A stretch of DNA of 64,000 bases, taken from Acinetobacter sp. WC-141. Lineage in GTDB: Bacteria; Pseudomonadota; Gammaproteobacteria; Pseudomonadales; Moraxellaceae. Below, piece by piece: positions 47,882 through 57,863 of this stretch (its first letter is position 1; each line of letters begins with the position of its first letter). The notes under the pieces were generated by a model, which saw only the letters and a program-made list of their open reading frames with translations, was not told the origin of the DNA and did no database searches. The position numbers and the translations under genes were made by a program. The DNA is taken from contig NZ_AMSS01000089.1 of assembly GCF_000313935.1 (NCBI RefSeq), positions 62,001 to 126,000 on the forward strand, in the 5' to 3' direction.

Positions 47882-50566
47882 TTACACTCCTAAAGCCACT
47901 GAAACAGGCTCAGCTAGTGACACCATTGGTGCTAAACCAACTGGGTAACCAATATAACCTGTAGGTAAATATTCAATTACTTGTACAGGCAAGCTCACAC
48001 TGGTTTCGCCTGCTTTTACTGTAATGCGTTGACCTTCTTGAAGGTTCAAACGAGTTGCATCTTGTTCGCCCACTGCAAACATAGCTTCTGGAATACGAGT
48101 TTCCATTGCAGGTGTTTTAATTGTGAATTCACCAGAACCAAAAATATGATGCATTGGTACTAAGCGGAAGCTTTCAGGATTTGCAACTACAGGCACTGGA
48201 GCAACATAGCTACGTGCAGGGCGTTTCGCCAAGCGATCGAATAAACGAACACCTGAATCACCACCTTTTAAGTGACCACCCACTTCATCTTGGTATTTGT
48301 TCCAAGATTGTGGAGAGTTCCAGCCCGGAGCCCATGCAAATGGTACTAATGATGATGCTTTTTGCGGACCAACATAACCTTCCATTGAGAATGTTAATGC
48401 TGAATCTGGATCGGTAGGCTGTTTCGGTTCATGAACCGATAATGGCGCACGCATTGCTGTACGACCTGAATAACGACGTGGTTCACGCGCAATTTTCAAA
48501 CCATGTACACGGTAACCTGCATCAGGTGCCACATCTTGAATTGCTTCAAGTACTGGTACATTTTTCACGATGCTTTCAATTACATCGTCAAGCAATGTCC
48601 AATCTACAGCCTTACCTTTAATGCCAGTTTCAATGGCATGTAACCAGCGCCATGATTCTTTAATTGCATATTCAGGCTTGTAGTAACTTGGATCGTAAAC
48701 TTGATAGAAACGCTGTGCACGACCTTCTTGGCTTACAACAGTACCGTCACCCTCTGCAAAGCTTGCTGCTGAAAGAACGATATCAGCCAGTTTCACAGTT
48801 TCAGTTTCACTGTGATCAAGCACGATTACTGTTTCTGCTTTATCAAGTGCAGCTTTTACTTGAGCAGCAGGTAAACGACGGAACAAGTCATTTTCAACAA
48901 TAACAAGTGTGTCGTAGTCTTGAGCAAATGCTTGTTCAAGGCTTAAGCCACCAAATAATGCCAAGCCCATAGAGTTCACTTCAGGAACTACAAGACTTAA
49001 ACCAGCTTTAGCACCTAAGTTCTGAGTTAACTCAGCCGCAGCTTCCATAATAGAAGCATCTTGCAAACTTGTGCCTGCAATGATTAATGGTTTGTTTGCT
49101 GCTTTTAAAGTGTCAGCAATGGTTTGAGCAAATGCTTTTGCATCGTCATCTAAACCAGTTACTACGTCACCTTTCACTGCTGCCGCTACGGCAAAGCCTA
49201 AACGTGCAATATCATTTGGAGAAGCAACCACTTCACCAGTTGCAACGTCGGCAAGACGAGTTTGAGTTGCAGCCAAGATATAGATTGGAGATTTTGCTTC
49301 TTGACCAATACGTTGTACAGGTTCAGCCAACCAGTCTGGGGTACGTGTTTTCGCAGCCATTTCGCGAGCTTTGTTTTTCGCAGCTTGACGAACAGACAAT
49401 GCCATACGTGGAGCAGTTTGAGTCAGGTCTTCACCTAAAATCAGAACAGCATCATAGCTTTCAATTTCACGCATGTTCGGATTGTAAATACCCTCGGTTT
49501 GCATGATAGACGCAGCAAGTTCAACAAGTTTTTGCTCTTTTTGAGCAACACCAGTTGAATAATTTGCCTGACCTACAAGCTCACGTAATGCGTAGTTTGA
49601 TTCCAAGCTTGCGCGCGGCGAACCAATACCTAAAACTTTTTTGCCTTGAAGCTTCGCAATCGTTTGATCTAAAGCTTGATCGACAGAAACAGTTGCAACA
49701 GTTTCACCGTTACGGAACTGCGGCTGACGTGGACGGTCTGCACGGTTTACATAACCTGTGCCAAAACGACCTTTGTCACAAAGGAAGTATTGGTTAACCG
49801 AACCATTGAAACGGTTTTCTACGCGACGGATTTCACCATAGCGTTCACCCGGAGAAATGTTACAACCAGAAGAACAGCCTTGACACACGCTTGGTGCATA
49901 CTGCATGTCCCATTTACGGTTATAACGCTCTGAATGAGTCTTATCAGTGAATACACCTGTTGGACATACTTCAGTCAAGTTACCAGAGAATTCAGACTCT
50001 AAAGTACCTGATTCTGGACGACCAAAATACACACGAGATGCATTGGCAAACACACCGAAGTCTGTACCGCCTGCATAATCTTTGTAGTAACGAACACAAC
50101 GGTAACAAGCAATACAGCGGTTCATTTCATGTGCAATGAATGAGCCGAGTTCTTGGTTGTAATGCGTACGTTTGGTAAAACGGTAACGACGACGATCATG
50201 ACCAGTCATCACAGTCATATCTTGTAAATGACAGTGACCACCCTCTTCACAGACTGGACAGTCGTGTGGGTGATTCGTCATCAAAAATTCAACAATAGAC
50301 GCACGGAAATCCGTTGCTTCTTTGTCTTCAATCGAGATATAGGTATTGTCAGATGCTGGTGTCATGCATGACATGACTAAACGACCACGCGTATCTTCTG
50401 GATTCGCATATTGCGTAACAGCACATTGACGGCAAGAGCCCACCGAACCTAAGGATGGATGCCAACAAAAATATGGGATGTCGATGCCCAGACTCAAACA
50501 TGCTTGTAGCAAGTTTTCCGAGCCGTTGACTTCATACGATTTTCCATCGACATGAATTGTAGCCAT
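47882..50566 (-). CDS. nuoG: NADH-quinone oxidoreductase subunit G
   Basis: 894 aa iron-sulfur protein of the peripheral arm. The N-terminal 2Fe-2S domain has C-x(10)-C-x(2)-C (CRQCAV), then the His-containing CPVCEEGGHCHLQ site (N5) and CIACYRCVRYY/CPTGVF (N4). CQGCSSGC with a later Cys (FLCDKGRFG) supplies ligands for the extra cluster N7, found in E. coli but missing in many species. The rest is a molybdopterin-oxidoreductase-like domain without cofactor. Confidence 0.95.
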   Translation of the reverse strand: MATIHVDGKSYEVNGSENLLQACLSLGIDIPYFCWHPSLGSVGSCRQCAVTQYANPEDTRGRLVMSCMTPASDNTYISIEDKEATDFRASIVEFLMTNHPHDCPVCEEGGHCHLQDMTVMTGHDRRRYRFTKRTHYNQELGSFIAHEMNRCIACYRCVRYYKDYAGGTDFGVFANASRVYFGRPESGTLESEFSGNLTEVCPTGVFTDKTHSERYNRKWDMQYAPSVCQGCSSGCNISPGERYGEIRRVENRFNGSVNQYFLCDKGRFGTGYVNRADRPRQPQFRNGETVATVSVDQALDQTIAKLQGKKVLGIGSPRASLESNYALRELVGQANYSTGVAQKEQKLVELAASIMQTEGIYNPNMREIESYDAVLILGEDLTQTAPRMALSVRQAAKNKAREMAAKTRTPDWLAEPVQRIGQEAKSPIYILAATQTRLADVATGEVVASPNDIARLGFAVAAAVKGDVVTGLDDDAKAFAQTIADTLKAANKPLIIAGTSLQDASIMEAAAELTQNLGAKAGLSLVVPEVNSMGLALFGGLSLEQAFAQDYDTLVIVENDLFRRLPAAQVKAALDKAETVIVLDHSETETVKLADIVLSAASFAEGDGTVVSQEGRAQRFYQVYDPSYYKPEYAIKESWRWLHAIETGIKGKAVDWTLLDDVIESIVKNVPVLEAIQDVAPDAGYRVHGLKIAREPRRYSGRTAMRAPLSVHEPKQPTDPDSALTFSMEGYVGPQKASSLVPFAWAPGWNSPQSWNKYQDEVGGHLKGGDSGVRLFDRLAKRPARSYVAPVPVVANPESFRLVPMHHIFGSGEFTIKTPAMETRIPEAMFAVGEQDATRLNLQEGQRITVKAGETSVSLPVQVIEYLPTGYIGYPVGLAPMVSLAEPVSVALGV

Positions 50567-50577
50567 AGTCGAATTCC

Positions 50578-51909
50578 TTAAGCTTGTTCTACGTTGCTGG
50601 TTTGCACGACAGGACGAGTCGTCACTTTCGCTTCAAACTCACCACGGAAATGTTTGAGTGCGCCCATAAGCGGCTCCATCGCACCTGGTGCGTGGGCACA
50701 GAAAGTTTTACCGATCCATAATTTACGAGTCAATTCTTGTAAATGGTCGATATCTTCTTTCTTACCTTCGCCTGCTTCAAGTGCTTTAAGCGCTTTAACA
50801 GCCCATGGCAAACCATCACGACATGGCGTACAGAAACCACATGATTCACGCGCAAAGAATTCTTCTAAGTTACGAGTGAGCGATACCATGCATTGAGTTT
50901 CATCTACGACCATCAATAAACATGTTCCCAAACGAGAACCTGCTTTCATAATCGTGTCTGCATCCATTGGTAAATCAATGGTATCTGCTGGTAAAAAGTC
51001 AGTTGAAGCACCGCCTGGTAACCATGCTTTGAGCTTTAAGCCTTCGCGCATACCACCAGCATGATCTTCAATCACTTCACGTGCAGTTGTACCAAATGGC
51101 AATTCCCAAAGACCAGGGAATTTCACTTTACCTGACGCACCATAAATTTTAGTGCCTGGATCTTTTGATTTACCTGCTGATAGGCCGATATACCACTCTG
51201 GACCACGAAGCATAATTGCTGGCAAGTTGTTATAAGTTTCAACGTTGTTCACAATTGTTGGACGGCCCCATGCTCCTGCAACTTGCGGGAATGGTGGCTT
51301 GGTACGAGGGTTAGCACGACGGCCTTCAAGCGAGTTAATCAATGCAGTTTCTTCACCGCAAATATAACGCCCTGCACCCGTATGTACATGCAGATCAAAA
51401 TTCCAGCCAGAATCTAAAATATTTTCGCCTAAATAACCTTTAGCACGAATCTGTTCTAATGCATCATTTAGATATTGAGCTGCCTCGATGTATTCACCGC
51501 GGATAAAGATATAACCTTGAGTTGCCTCTAAGGTATAGCCCGCAATTAACATCCCTTCGATCAATTGATGTGGAAGTTTTTCCATCAACAAACGGTCTTT
51601 AAAGGTACCCGGTTCCATTTCGTCGGCATTACAGATCAAGTAACGAGGACCACCATCATTTGGTGCCATTAATGACCATTTAATACCCGCTGGGAAACCC
51701 GCACCACCACGACCTTTTACAGTTGCAGCTTTAATGACGTCTAACACTTCAGCAGGTTTCATGCCTAATGCTTTTTTAAAGCCAGCATAACCTTCAAGTG
51801 CTTCGTAATCATCAGCACTACGTACCGCTTCTTGTTTGCTTAAACGCCAAGTGAGCGGATGAGTTTCTGGATTACCGTCGCCATAAATTGGTTTTGGTTC
51901 AGTATTCAT
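50578..51909 (-). CDS. nuoF: NADH-quinone oxidoreductase subunit F
   Basis: 443 aa; binds NADH, FMN and cluster N3. FMN/NADH motifs [16 protein letters not shown] and [14 protein letters not shown]; cluster motif [11 protein letters not shown] with a later Cys (KTFCAHAPG). Overlaps nuoE by 4 bp and is 11 bp before nuoG. Confidence 0.96.
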   Translation of the reverse strand: MNTEPKPIYGDGNPETHPLTWRLSKQEAVRSADDYEALEGYAGFKKALGMKPAEVLDVIKAATVKGRGGAGFPAGIKWSLMAPNDGGPRYLICNADEMEPGTFKDRLLMEKLPHQLIEGMLIAGYTLEATQGYIFIRGEYIEAAQYLNDALEQIRAKGYLGENILDSGWNFDLHVHTGAGRYICGEETALINSLEGRRANPRTKPPFPQVAGAWGRPTIVNNVETYNNLPAIMLRGPEWYIGLSAGKSKDPGTKIYGASGKVKFPGLWELPFGTTAREVIEDHAGGMREGLKLKAWLPGGASTDFLPADTIDLPMDADTIMKAGSRLGTCLLMVVDETQCMVSLTRNLEEFFARESCGFCTPCRDGLPWAVKALKALEAGEGKKEDIDHLQELTRKLWIGKTFCAHAPGAMEPLMGALKHFRGEFEAKVTTRPVVQTSNVEQA

Positions 51910-52415
51910 ACATACTTCTCCAATAACTGTTTAATTGATGTCACTTCGACTAAACCGTGAGTATCTTCATCAATCATTAAAGTTGGGCCTTTGTCGCAGT
52001 TGCCGAGGCAGCAAATTGGAAGTAGTGTAAAACGACCATCTGGTGTCGTCTGACCATACTGAATTCCTAATTCACGCTGGAATGCTTCAGCAAGTGTTTC
52101 TGCACCCATTAAGAAGCAAGCAATTGAGTCACAAAGCAAAATCACGTGACGACCTACCGGGTGGCGATAGATACGGTTGTAAAATGTTGCAACACCTTCC
52201 AAATCAGCAACACTCATCGACAGCAACTGTGCGATGGCATTCATCTGAGCGTCATCTACCCAACCATTACGGCGCTGTACACACTTCAATGCATCCAAAG
52301 AGGCTGCACGAGGGTATGGATAGTGACCAATGTGATGTTCGATGTCGTGAATTTCTTCCGCAGTCAAAATCCCTTCAACATTCACACGTGGCTTTTTATC
52401 AGTCAAAATCATCAT
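51906..52415 (-). CDS. nuoE: NADH-quinone oxidoreductase subunit E
   Basis: 169 aa thioredoxin-like protein with 2Fe-2S cluster N1a. Ligands are seen as CDSIAC (C-x4-C) and CLGNC (C-x3-C). It sits 13 bp after nuoCD and overlaps nuoF by 4 bp. Confidence 0.95.
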   Translation of the reverse strand: MMILTDKKPRVNVEGILTAEEIHDIEHHIGHYPYPRAASLDALKCVQRRNGWVDDAQMNAIAQLLSMSVADLEGVATFYNRIYRHPVGRHVILLCDSIACFLMGAETLAEAFQRELGIQYGQTTPDGRFTLLPICCLGNCDKGPTLMIDEDTHGLVEVTSIKQLLEKYV

Positions 52416-52428
52416 TATGTGTTACCTC

Positions 52429-54216
52429 TTAGCGATCCACGTCAGCCATAACCACGTCAATGGTCGCCAGATAAATGATTAAGTCAGATACCAAACTTCC
52501 GTTAATCACTGAAGGCATTTGCTGCAAGTGAGTAAAAGTCGGTGTACGAATACGAGTACGATAACTCATCGTCGATTTATCTGAAGTCAAGTAATACGTA
52601 CTTGCACCTTTAACCACTTCAGTCATAAATGATGACTCGCCCGCTGGCATGACAGGACCCCATGAAACGCTCAAGAAGTGCGTAATCAAGGTTTCAATAT
52701 CTTGTAATGTCTTATCTTTCGGTGGTGGAACAGCCAATGGATGATCCGCTTTATATGGACCAGAAGGCATGTTATCCAAACACTGTTGAATAATTTTTAA
52801 CGACTCAGTAATTTCACGGAAGTGAACGAGTACACGTGCATATGCATCGCCTTCATATTCAACTGGCACATCAAAATCGAAGTTTTCATAGCCACTGTAT
52901 GGACGATATTTACGAACGTCAAAATCGATACCTGTCGCACGTAAACCCGTACCTGTCACACCCCATGCGAGTGCAGACTTGGCATCGTATTGTGCAACGT
53001 TACGCGTACGACCAATAAACACAGAGTTTTTCAATGCTGCTGTGTAGTATTCGTTTAAGCGTTTAGGCATCCACTCTAGTAACTCTTTAACAAGTTTTTG
53101 CCAGTTATTTGGAAGATCGTGTGCTGTACCACCAATACGGAACCATGCTGGATGCATACGGTAACCCGTGATTGCTTCAACAATGTCGTAAACTTTTTGA
53201 CGGTCTGCGAACATATAGAATACTGGTGTCATACCGCCGGCATCCTGAATTGCCGTACCACAGAACAACAAGTGGTTATTAATACGGAACAATTCGTTCA
53301 ACATCACACGAATGACTTGAGCACGTTCAGGAACTTTGATTCCTGCCATTTGCTCTACAGCCATCACATAAGGCATGTTCTGAGCGCAACCACCTAAGTA
53401 GTCCACACGGTCTGTATAAGGAATGAAAGAATGCCATGTTTGACGTTCAGCCATCTTTTCCACACCACGGTGGTGATAACCAATATCAGGAACACAGTCC
53501 TTCACTTCTTCGCCATCTAACTGCAATACAACACGGAACGCACCATGTGCAGATGGATGGTTAGGACCTAAGTTAAGGAACATAAAGTCTTCATCAGCGT
53601 TACCACGCTTAAGACCCCAGTCCTCTGGCACAAAACGTAAGTGCTCTTGTTCAAAGTCTTGTTTCGCTTTGTCCTGCATGTACGGCGTATATTCTGTCGC
53701 ACGTGCCGAATATTCTTTACGTAATGGATGACCTTCCCAATACGTTGGCAACAAGATACGACGGAGCATTGGATGCCCTTCGAAATTGATACCGAACATA
53801 TCGTAAGCTTCACGTTCATACCAGTTGGCATTTGGCCAGATATTGGTCGCTGTCGGAAGGTTAAGATCATTTTCGTTCAAGGCAACCTTGATACGAATGT
53901 CACTATTACGCTCAAGCGATAATAAATGATAGAACACAGTGAAGTCAGATGCTGGTAAACCATCACGATGAACACGTAAGCGTTCATCCATCGCAGATAA
54001 GTCAAACAGCATTACATATGGACGTTCCACTTTACGTAGGAACATAAGGACTTCTTGCACGCGTGCGCGCTCAACCCAGACTGTTGGAAACTCTTCAAAA
54101 GTCGCCTGCACGTAAAAGTTCTCACCAAATTTGGTTTTGAGTTCTTCTACGATTGCAAATGCTGGGCGTGAATCAACTGGTGTTGACTCTGGCATAGCAA
54201 TGTCAGTTTCAGCCAT
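52429..54216 (-). CDS. nuoCD: NADH-quinone oxidoreductase fused subunit C/D
   Basis: 595 aa fusion of the 30- and 49-kDa subunits, as in E. coli and other gamma-proteobacteria. The C part ends near residue 190 ([20 protein letters not shown]-type junction). The D part has the quinone-site [15 protein letters not shown] and [12 protein letters not shown]. Gap of 84 bp from nuoB is the longest in the operon, with no clear terminator in it. Confidence 0.96.
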   Translation of the reverse strand: MAETDIAMPESTPVDSRPAFAIVEELKTKFGENFYVQATFEEFPTVWVERARVQEVLMFLRKVERPYVMLFDLSAMDERLRVHRDGLPASDFTVFYHLLSLERNSDIRIKVALNENDLNLPTATNIWPNANWYEREAYDMFGINFEGHPMLRRILLPTYWEGHPLRKEYSARATEYTPYMQDKAKQDFEQEHLRFVPEDWGLKRGNADEDFMFLNLGPNHPSAHGAFRVVLQLDGEEVKDCVPDIGYHHRGVEKMAERQTWHSFIPYTDRVDYLGGCAQNMPYVMAVEQMAGIKVPERAQVIRVMLNELFRINNHLLFCGTAIQDAGGMTPVFYMFADRQKVYDIVEAITGYRMHPAWFRIGGTAHDLPNNWQKLVKELLEWMPKRLNEYYTAALKNSVFIGRTRNVAQYDAKSALAWGVTGTGLRATGIDFDVRKYRPYSGYENFDFDVPVEYEGDAYARVLVHFREITESLKIIQQCLDNMPSGPYKADHPLAVPPPKDKTLQDIETLITHFLSVSWGPVMPAGESSFMTEVVKGASTYYLTSDKSTMSYRTRIRTPTFTHLQQMPSVINGSLVSDLIIYLATIDVVMADVDR

Positions 54217-54300
54217 TGGCTTGGCTTCCTATTTAATACAAATTCTGTCAATTTTCTCGATGAACATATCGGTTAGATATGTCAAAGCACCGTCAAAAAA

Positions 54301-54978
54301 TTATTTAATCTCATCCATAGAGCGTAAGTTTTTAACGGCAATACGCTCTGCATTCTTACGGTCACGTTCTGGCATCATCTTTGGCTTATACACTGGCTGA
54401 AGATCATCACCGATCACGGCAGAAAGCGGGCGTCGCTCTAATTGAATCTGGTCTTGTAAAAGCATTAAAGCTTGAATTAATGCTTCAGGACGAGGCGGAC
54501 AACCTGGGACGTACACGTCAACAGGAATAATTTTGTCTACACCTTGTACTACTGAATAGATGTCGTACATACCTCCAGAGTTTGCACAAGCACCCATCGA
54601 GATGACCCATTTAGGCTCTAACATCTGTTCATATAGACGCTGAATAACTGGTGCCATTTTTACGAAACAGGTTCCTGCAACAATCATCAAGTCAGCTTGA
54701 CGAGGTGAAGCACGGATAACCTCTGCGCCGAAACGTGACAAGTCATGCACACCTGTTAAGGTCGTTGCATACTCAACGTAACAACATGAGGTACCAAAGT
54801 TAAATGGCCACAAGGAGTTTTTACGCCCCCAGTTTACTGCTGTATGCAAGACATCCTCTAAACGAGTCATGAATACGTTTTTATTCACTTCCTCTTCTAG
54901 TGGATCTGTCACGATTTGACGTTCTTGCAATGGGTATTGATCAGCATCCGGATTCGCGCGGGTCAGAGTATATTTCAT
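54301..54978 (-). CDS. nuoB: NADH-quinone oxidoreductase subunit B
   Basis: 225 aa; carries terminal cluster N2 next to the quinone. Ligands are in TSCCYVEYA (tandem cysteines), GTCFVKMAP and VPGCPPRPE. Six bp after nuoA. Confidence 0.96.
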   Translation of the reverse strand: MKYTLTRANPDADQYPLQERQIVTDPLEEEVNKNVFMTRLEDVLHTAVNWGRKNSLWPFNFGTSCCYVEYATTLTGVHDLSRFGAEVIRASPRQADLMIVAGTCFVKMAPVIQRLYEQMLEPKWVISMGACANSGGMYDIYSVVQGVDKIIPVDVYVPGCPPRPEALIQALMLLQDQIQLERRPLSAVIGDDLQPVYKPKMMPERDRKNAERIAVKNLRSMDEIK

Positions 54979-54984
54979 CCCGAC

Positions 54985-55536
54985 TTACTCCTTTTCAGAT
55001 GACAATGCAGGTGTATTTTTTGACTTAACACGACCTGATGATTGAGCTGGAATCTGGCCTGTAGGGTCAGTTACGAGCTCTTCAATAGAGTTAAAGCGTG
55101 TAATTTCAGCAATGTTCATTGTTGGTGAACCGATTTTAATCGCCTCACCTGCTGATTTACGGCGATCTGCTGGTGACCAACTTAAAGCACCCACAGAGAA
55201 GGCATAAACAAGCGCAATCAATAAATCAACGACAAAGATCACAACAGTGGTATATCCCAACCACCCTACTTCACGCACAGAAGTAGACCATGCATAGAGG
55301 TAAAGTGCCTCTAAGTCGAAGACAACAAAGAAAATTGCAACTAAATAGAACTTTGCAGACAGGCGAATGCGAGCGCCACCAGCACTCACGACACCCGATT
55401 CAAACTGCTCTTGCTTAGCACGCCCCCACGATTTCCCCCCGAGGAGTAAGGGAACTGTGAGCATAAAGACGCAAAGAAATGTAACGCCGATCACGAAGGC
55501 GATAATCGCCCAGTCGTATGGAGTAATGGCACTCAT
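54985..55536 (-). CDS. nuoA: NADH-quinone oxidoreductase subunit A
   Basis: 183 aa from ATG 55536 (AGGAG 10 nt upstream); the in-frame ATG at 55608 would add 24 unlikely residues. Three membrane helices and the typical loop KEQFESGVVSAGGARIRLSAKFYLVAIFFVVFDLE are present in pieces. It has a polar C-terminal extension of about 50 residues beyond E. coli NuoA. First gene of the operon; the promoter lies in the 424-bp gap upstream. Confidence 0.93.
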   Translation of the reverse strand: MSAITPYDWAIIAFVIGVTFLCVFMLTVPLLLGGKSWGRAKQEQFESGVVSAGGARIRLSAKFYLVAIFFVVFDLEALYLYAWSTSVREVGWLGYTTVVIFVVDLLIALVYAFSVGALSWSPADRRKSAGEAIKIGSPTMNIAEITRFNSIEELVTDPTGQIPAQSSGRVKSKNTPALSSEKE

Positions 55537-55960
55537 GCGGGGATAACTCCTGGCAGGCCTATTATTTAACAAAGAATGTATGTATTGGCCTTCAAATACA
55601 CCAAACACAAAATTAATCCCGCCAATTGTACCTGATTTCTAATTTCGCATGCTAGTTGAAGCGTCTTAGTCTTTCGGATGATTTTCTAAACAAAACTATT
55701 CTTCTATGGGTTGTAAGGGGGGTTTCACCGCACATAATCGGTTTATTTAATAGTTTTTTTGTTTATGATGATTTTTTTCATTTTTTAATTTTAGAATAAT
55801 TACACAGTTCATCGACCATTAAGTTTTTATAACTTACTTTTTTATAATATTAGTTTGTTTTTTATTGTATTCAACTTCTCCTCTGAATTATGATGAATGT
55901 TTAGTCATGCATAATATTTTATTACTCTTGGATAAGAGTGTTTATCATTAAGGGCAGCTG
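55537..55960. other. Non-coding gap between nuoA and the diguanylate cyclase gene
   Basis: 424 bp between divergent genes, with very A/T-rich DNA at 55735-55920. It must contain the nuo promoter. A small hairpin, ACTCTT/AAGAGT with a GGAT loop (55924-55939), lies about 22 bp before the cyclase start and could affect its translation. No open frame or clear operator is seen. Confidence 0.5.
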
Positions 55961-57379
55961 ATGCCATACTCACTTCGTGAATTTTCATTTCCTTCTTCTT
56001 TAAAATTTTTTCTTCTATTTTGCTTCATTATTACCATATGTTGTTTTATTGGTATCGCATCTCGTCCTTTAAGTTTTCTGGCGTTCTTTTGGCCAGCCAA
56101 TTCTGTTTTACTCGGCTTACTGATTCGTTTTCCAAGCACACGTCGACCAAGCGCATTTTTAGGTGCCTATCTAGGATATGTAATTGCTGATCTATTTCAA
56201 GGTACTCCATTTGCTCTCACCCTTGTTTTAACAACGTCAAATTTTCTTTATGTTGTTACTACCCTCGCACTTTATACATTTTTTAATCAACATATTAAAG
56301 CAGCCTACCGAGGCTATTCTTATCTCTTTTTGTTTGGTCTATGCGGTATAGGCAGCATAATAGGCGCATTATTTGCCGCAACTTTCGTGCCGATGTTTAA
56401 TACCAAATTTATGCTTGGTAATTTATGGGATGAATTCGGCTATTGGTTCACGTCAGAACTACAAAACGCCTTACTTCTTTTGCCGATCATATTGAACCTA
56501 CCTCAATATAGTCAGGTAAAGCATTACTTTTCAAGAAATCGTGGCTTACAGGCGATTGACCTTTTACCTTTTTTGGCTGTCATTATTTCTATTGGTGCCA
56601 GCTATTATGACTCTGGCCCGGGTTCATTACTCTATCCGATCGCGGCACTCATCTGGTGCGCTATTCGCTATAAACCTATTATTGTTGCACTCATTACGAC
56701 CTTTACCAGTGCCTATATTATCTATCATGTCTCTGGCCATTACCTTTTGCTTTATCCGAACGAATATTTAAGCAACACCATCTCGATTCGTATTGGCTTA
56801 ATCATGATGACGATTGCACCTCTTACCGTCTCTAGCATTAGTGTTTTGCATTCAGAGTTAATTCAAAAGCTTCAACATGCCATCGCACATGACGAGCTAA
56901 CCTCTAGCCTTACTCGACGCCAGTTTTTACAGTCAGTTAGACTCCTTCAAGAAAAGGTACATAAGGAAAATAAAACCTCGGCCTTTTTCATGCTTGATGT
57001 AGACCATTTCAAACAAGTTAATGACAACTATGGCCACCAAATAGGTGACCGTGCACTACAGACTTGTGTCACCACCATTCAAAATATTTTACATCCTCAG
57101 GATTTATTAGGTCGCTTTGGCGGCGAAGAGTTTGCAATTTTTATTGCAGATACCACCAAAGAAAGTGCTTTTGATCTTGCAGAGCAAATACGTATTAAAA
57201 TTAGTCAGCAACCGATTTATATTTATGGGAAATTACCCATTTTTATACAAGTTAGTATTGGCATAAGTTTATATTCGCCATCTTCTCATAGAGCGATTGA
57301 AAGTTTATTTAAAGAAGCAGATGACGCTTTATATCAAGCAAAACGCCAAGGGCGCAATCGGGTCTTTATATCTTTATAG
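55961..57379 (+). CDS. Membrane diguanylate cyclase (MASE1-like sensor plus GGDEF)
   Basis: 472 aa. The N-terminal ~300 residues have eight or so membrane helices of the MASE1 type (FFWPANSVLLGLLIRFPSTRRPSAFLGAYLG). A GGDEF domain follows (about 315-470), with FMLDVDHFKQVNDNYGHQIGD and an active-site GRFGGEEFAIF. GGEEF is an active variant. The inhibitory RxxD site five residues upstream is HPQD, so product feedback is probably lost. It should make cyclic di-GMP in response to an unknown signal. AGGG lies 6 nt before the start. Confidence 0.88.
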   Translation: MPYSLREFSFPSSLKFFLLFCFIITICCFIGIASRPLSFLAFFWPANSVLLGLLIRFPSTRRPSAFLGAYLGYVIADLFQGTPFALTLVLTTSNFLYVVTTLALYTFFNQHIKAAYRGYSYLFLFGLCGIGSIIGALFAATFVPMFNTKFMLGNLWDEFGYWFTSELQNALLLLPIILNLPQYSQVKHYFSRNRGLQAIDLLPFLAVIISIGASYYDSGPGSLLYPIAALIWCAIRYKPIIVALITTFTSAYIIYHVSGHYLLLYPNEYLSNTISIRIGLIMMTIAPLTVSSISVLHSELIQKLQHAIAHDELTSSLTRRQFLQSVRLLQEKVHKENKTSAFFMLDVDHFKQVNDNYGHQIGDRALQTCVTTIQNILHPQDLLGRFGGEEFAIFIADTTKESAFDLAEQIRIKISQQPIYIYGKLPIFIQVSIGISLYSPSSHRAIESLFKEADDALYQAKRQGRNRVFISL

Positions 57380-57470
57380 GTTTTCATTTAATCATCTAGT
57401 GTAATGAATTTTATACAATAACCTCTATTTTGCCATGTATGCTAATAACAGATAATAAGGAGAAAAATGC

Positions 57471-57824
57471 ATGACTCTAGAATATACGCATAAACCAAAC
57501 TACTACTTGTTTGCGCAGTTACTTGTGCGACATATAGAAAGCTATATTCACAAACATCCAGATGCGAACAATGCAATTTTTGACTTGCGAGATGTCTATG
57601 AAATATTTAGGCAGGATTTTGCGTCAACCACAACAAACCTAGAAGGTATTTTGCATATTGCAGATGAATATAAAATAGAAACGCTTAATGGAGATCAACC
57701 TCTTATTCAAAAATACCAGATTGATGCAAAAAACAATTCATTACTGATCGATTTTAATTCCGATGCGTTGACCAGCTTAAGAAGCGGAAAACCTATTTTG
57801 GAACCAGATGCAACTCGATTATAA
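57471..57824 (+). CDS. Hypothetical cytosolic protein, 117 aa
   Basis: AAGGAGAAAA lies just before the ATG, so translation is well supported. The sequence is mixed helix and strand, no signal peptide. I do not recognise a family. It sits between the diguanylate cyclase and bfmS, and shares a bidirectional terminator with bfmS. Function unknown. Confidence 0.72.
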   Translation: MTLEYTHKPNYYLFAQLLVRHIESYIHKHPDANNAIFDLRDVYEIFRQDFASTTTNLEGILHIADEYKIETLNGDQPLIQKYQIDAKNNSLLIDFNSDALTSLRSGKPILEPDATRL

Positions 57825-57834
57825 ATAATGCAAT

Positions 57835-57863
57835 AAAAAAGCACCTTATGAAGGTGCTTTTTT
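57835..57863. terminator. Bidirectional terminator overlapping the bfmS stop
   Basis: Arms AAAAAAGCACCTT and AAGGTGCTTTTTT around an ATG loop, perfect 13-bp stem. One arm and the loop encode the last codons of bfmS (KKAPS-stop), so the coding sequence and terminator share bases. Confidence 0.92.

Noticed and set aside
49087-49506. 139-aa open frame opposite nuoG
   Set aside because: Leu/Gln-rich antisense shadow of a long real gene.
52043-52432. 129-aa open frame opposite nuoE
   Set aside because: Shadow of the nuoE codons; no ribosome binding site or family, His/Ser-rich composition from reverse reading.
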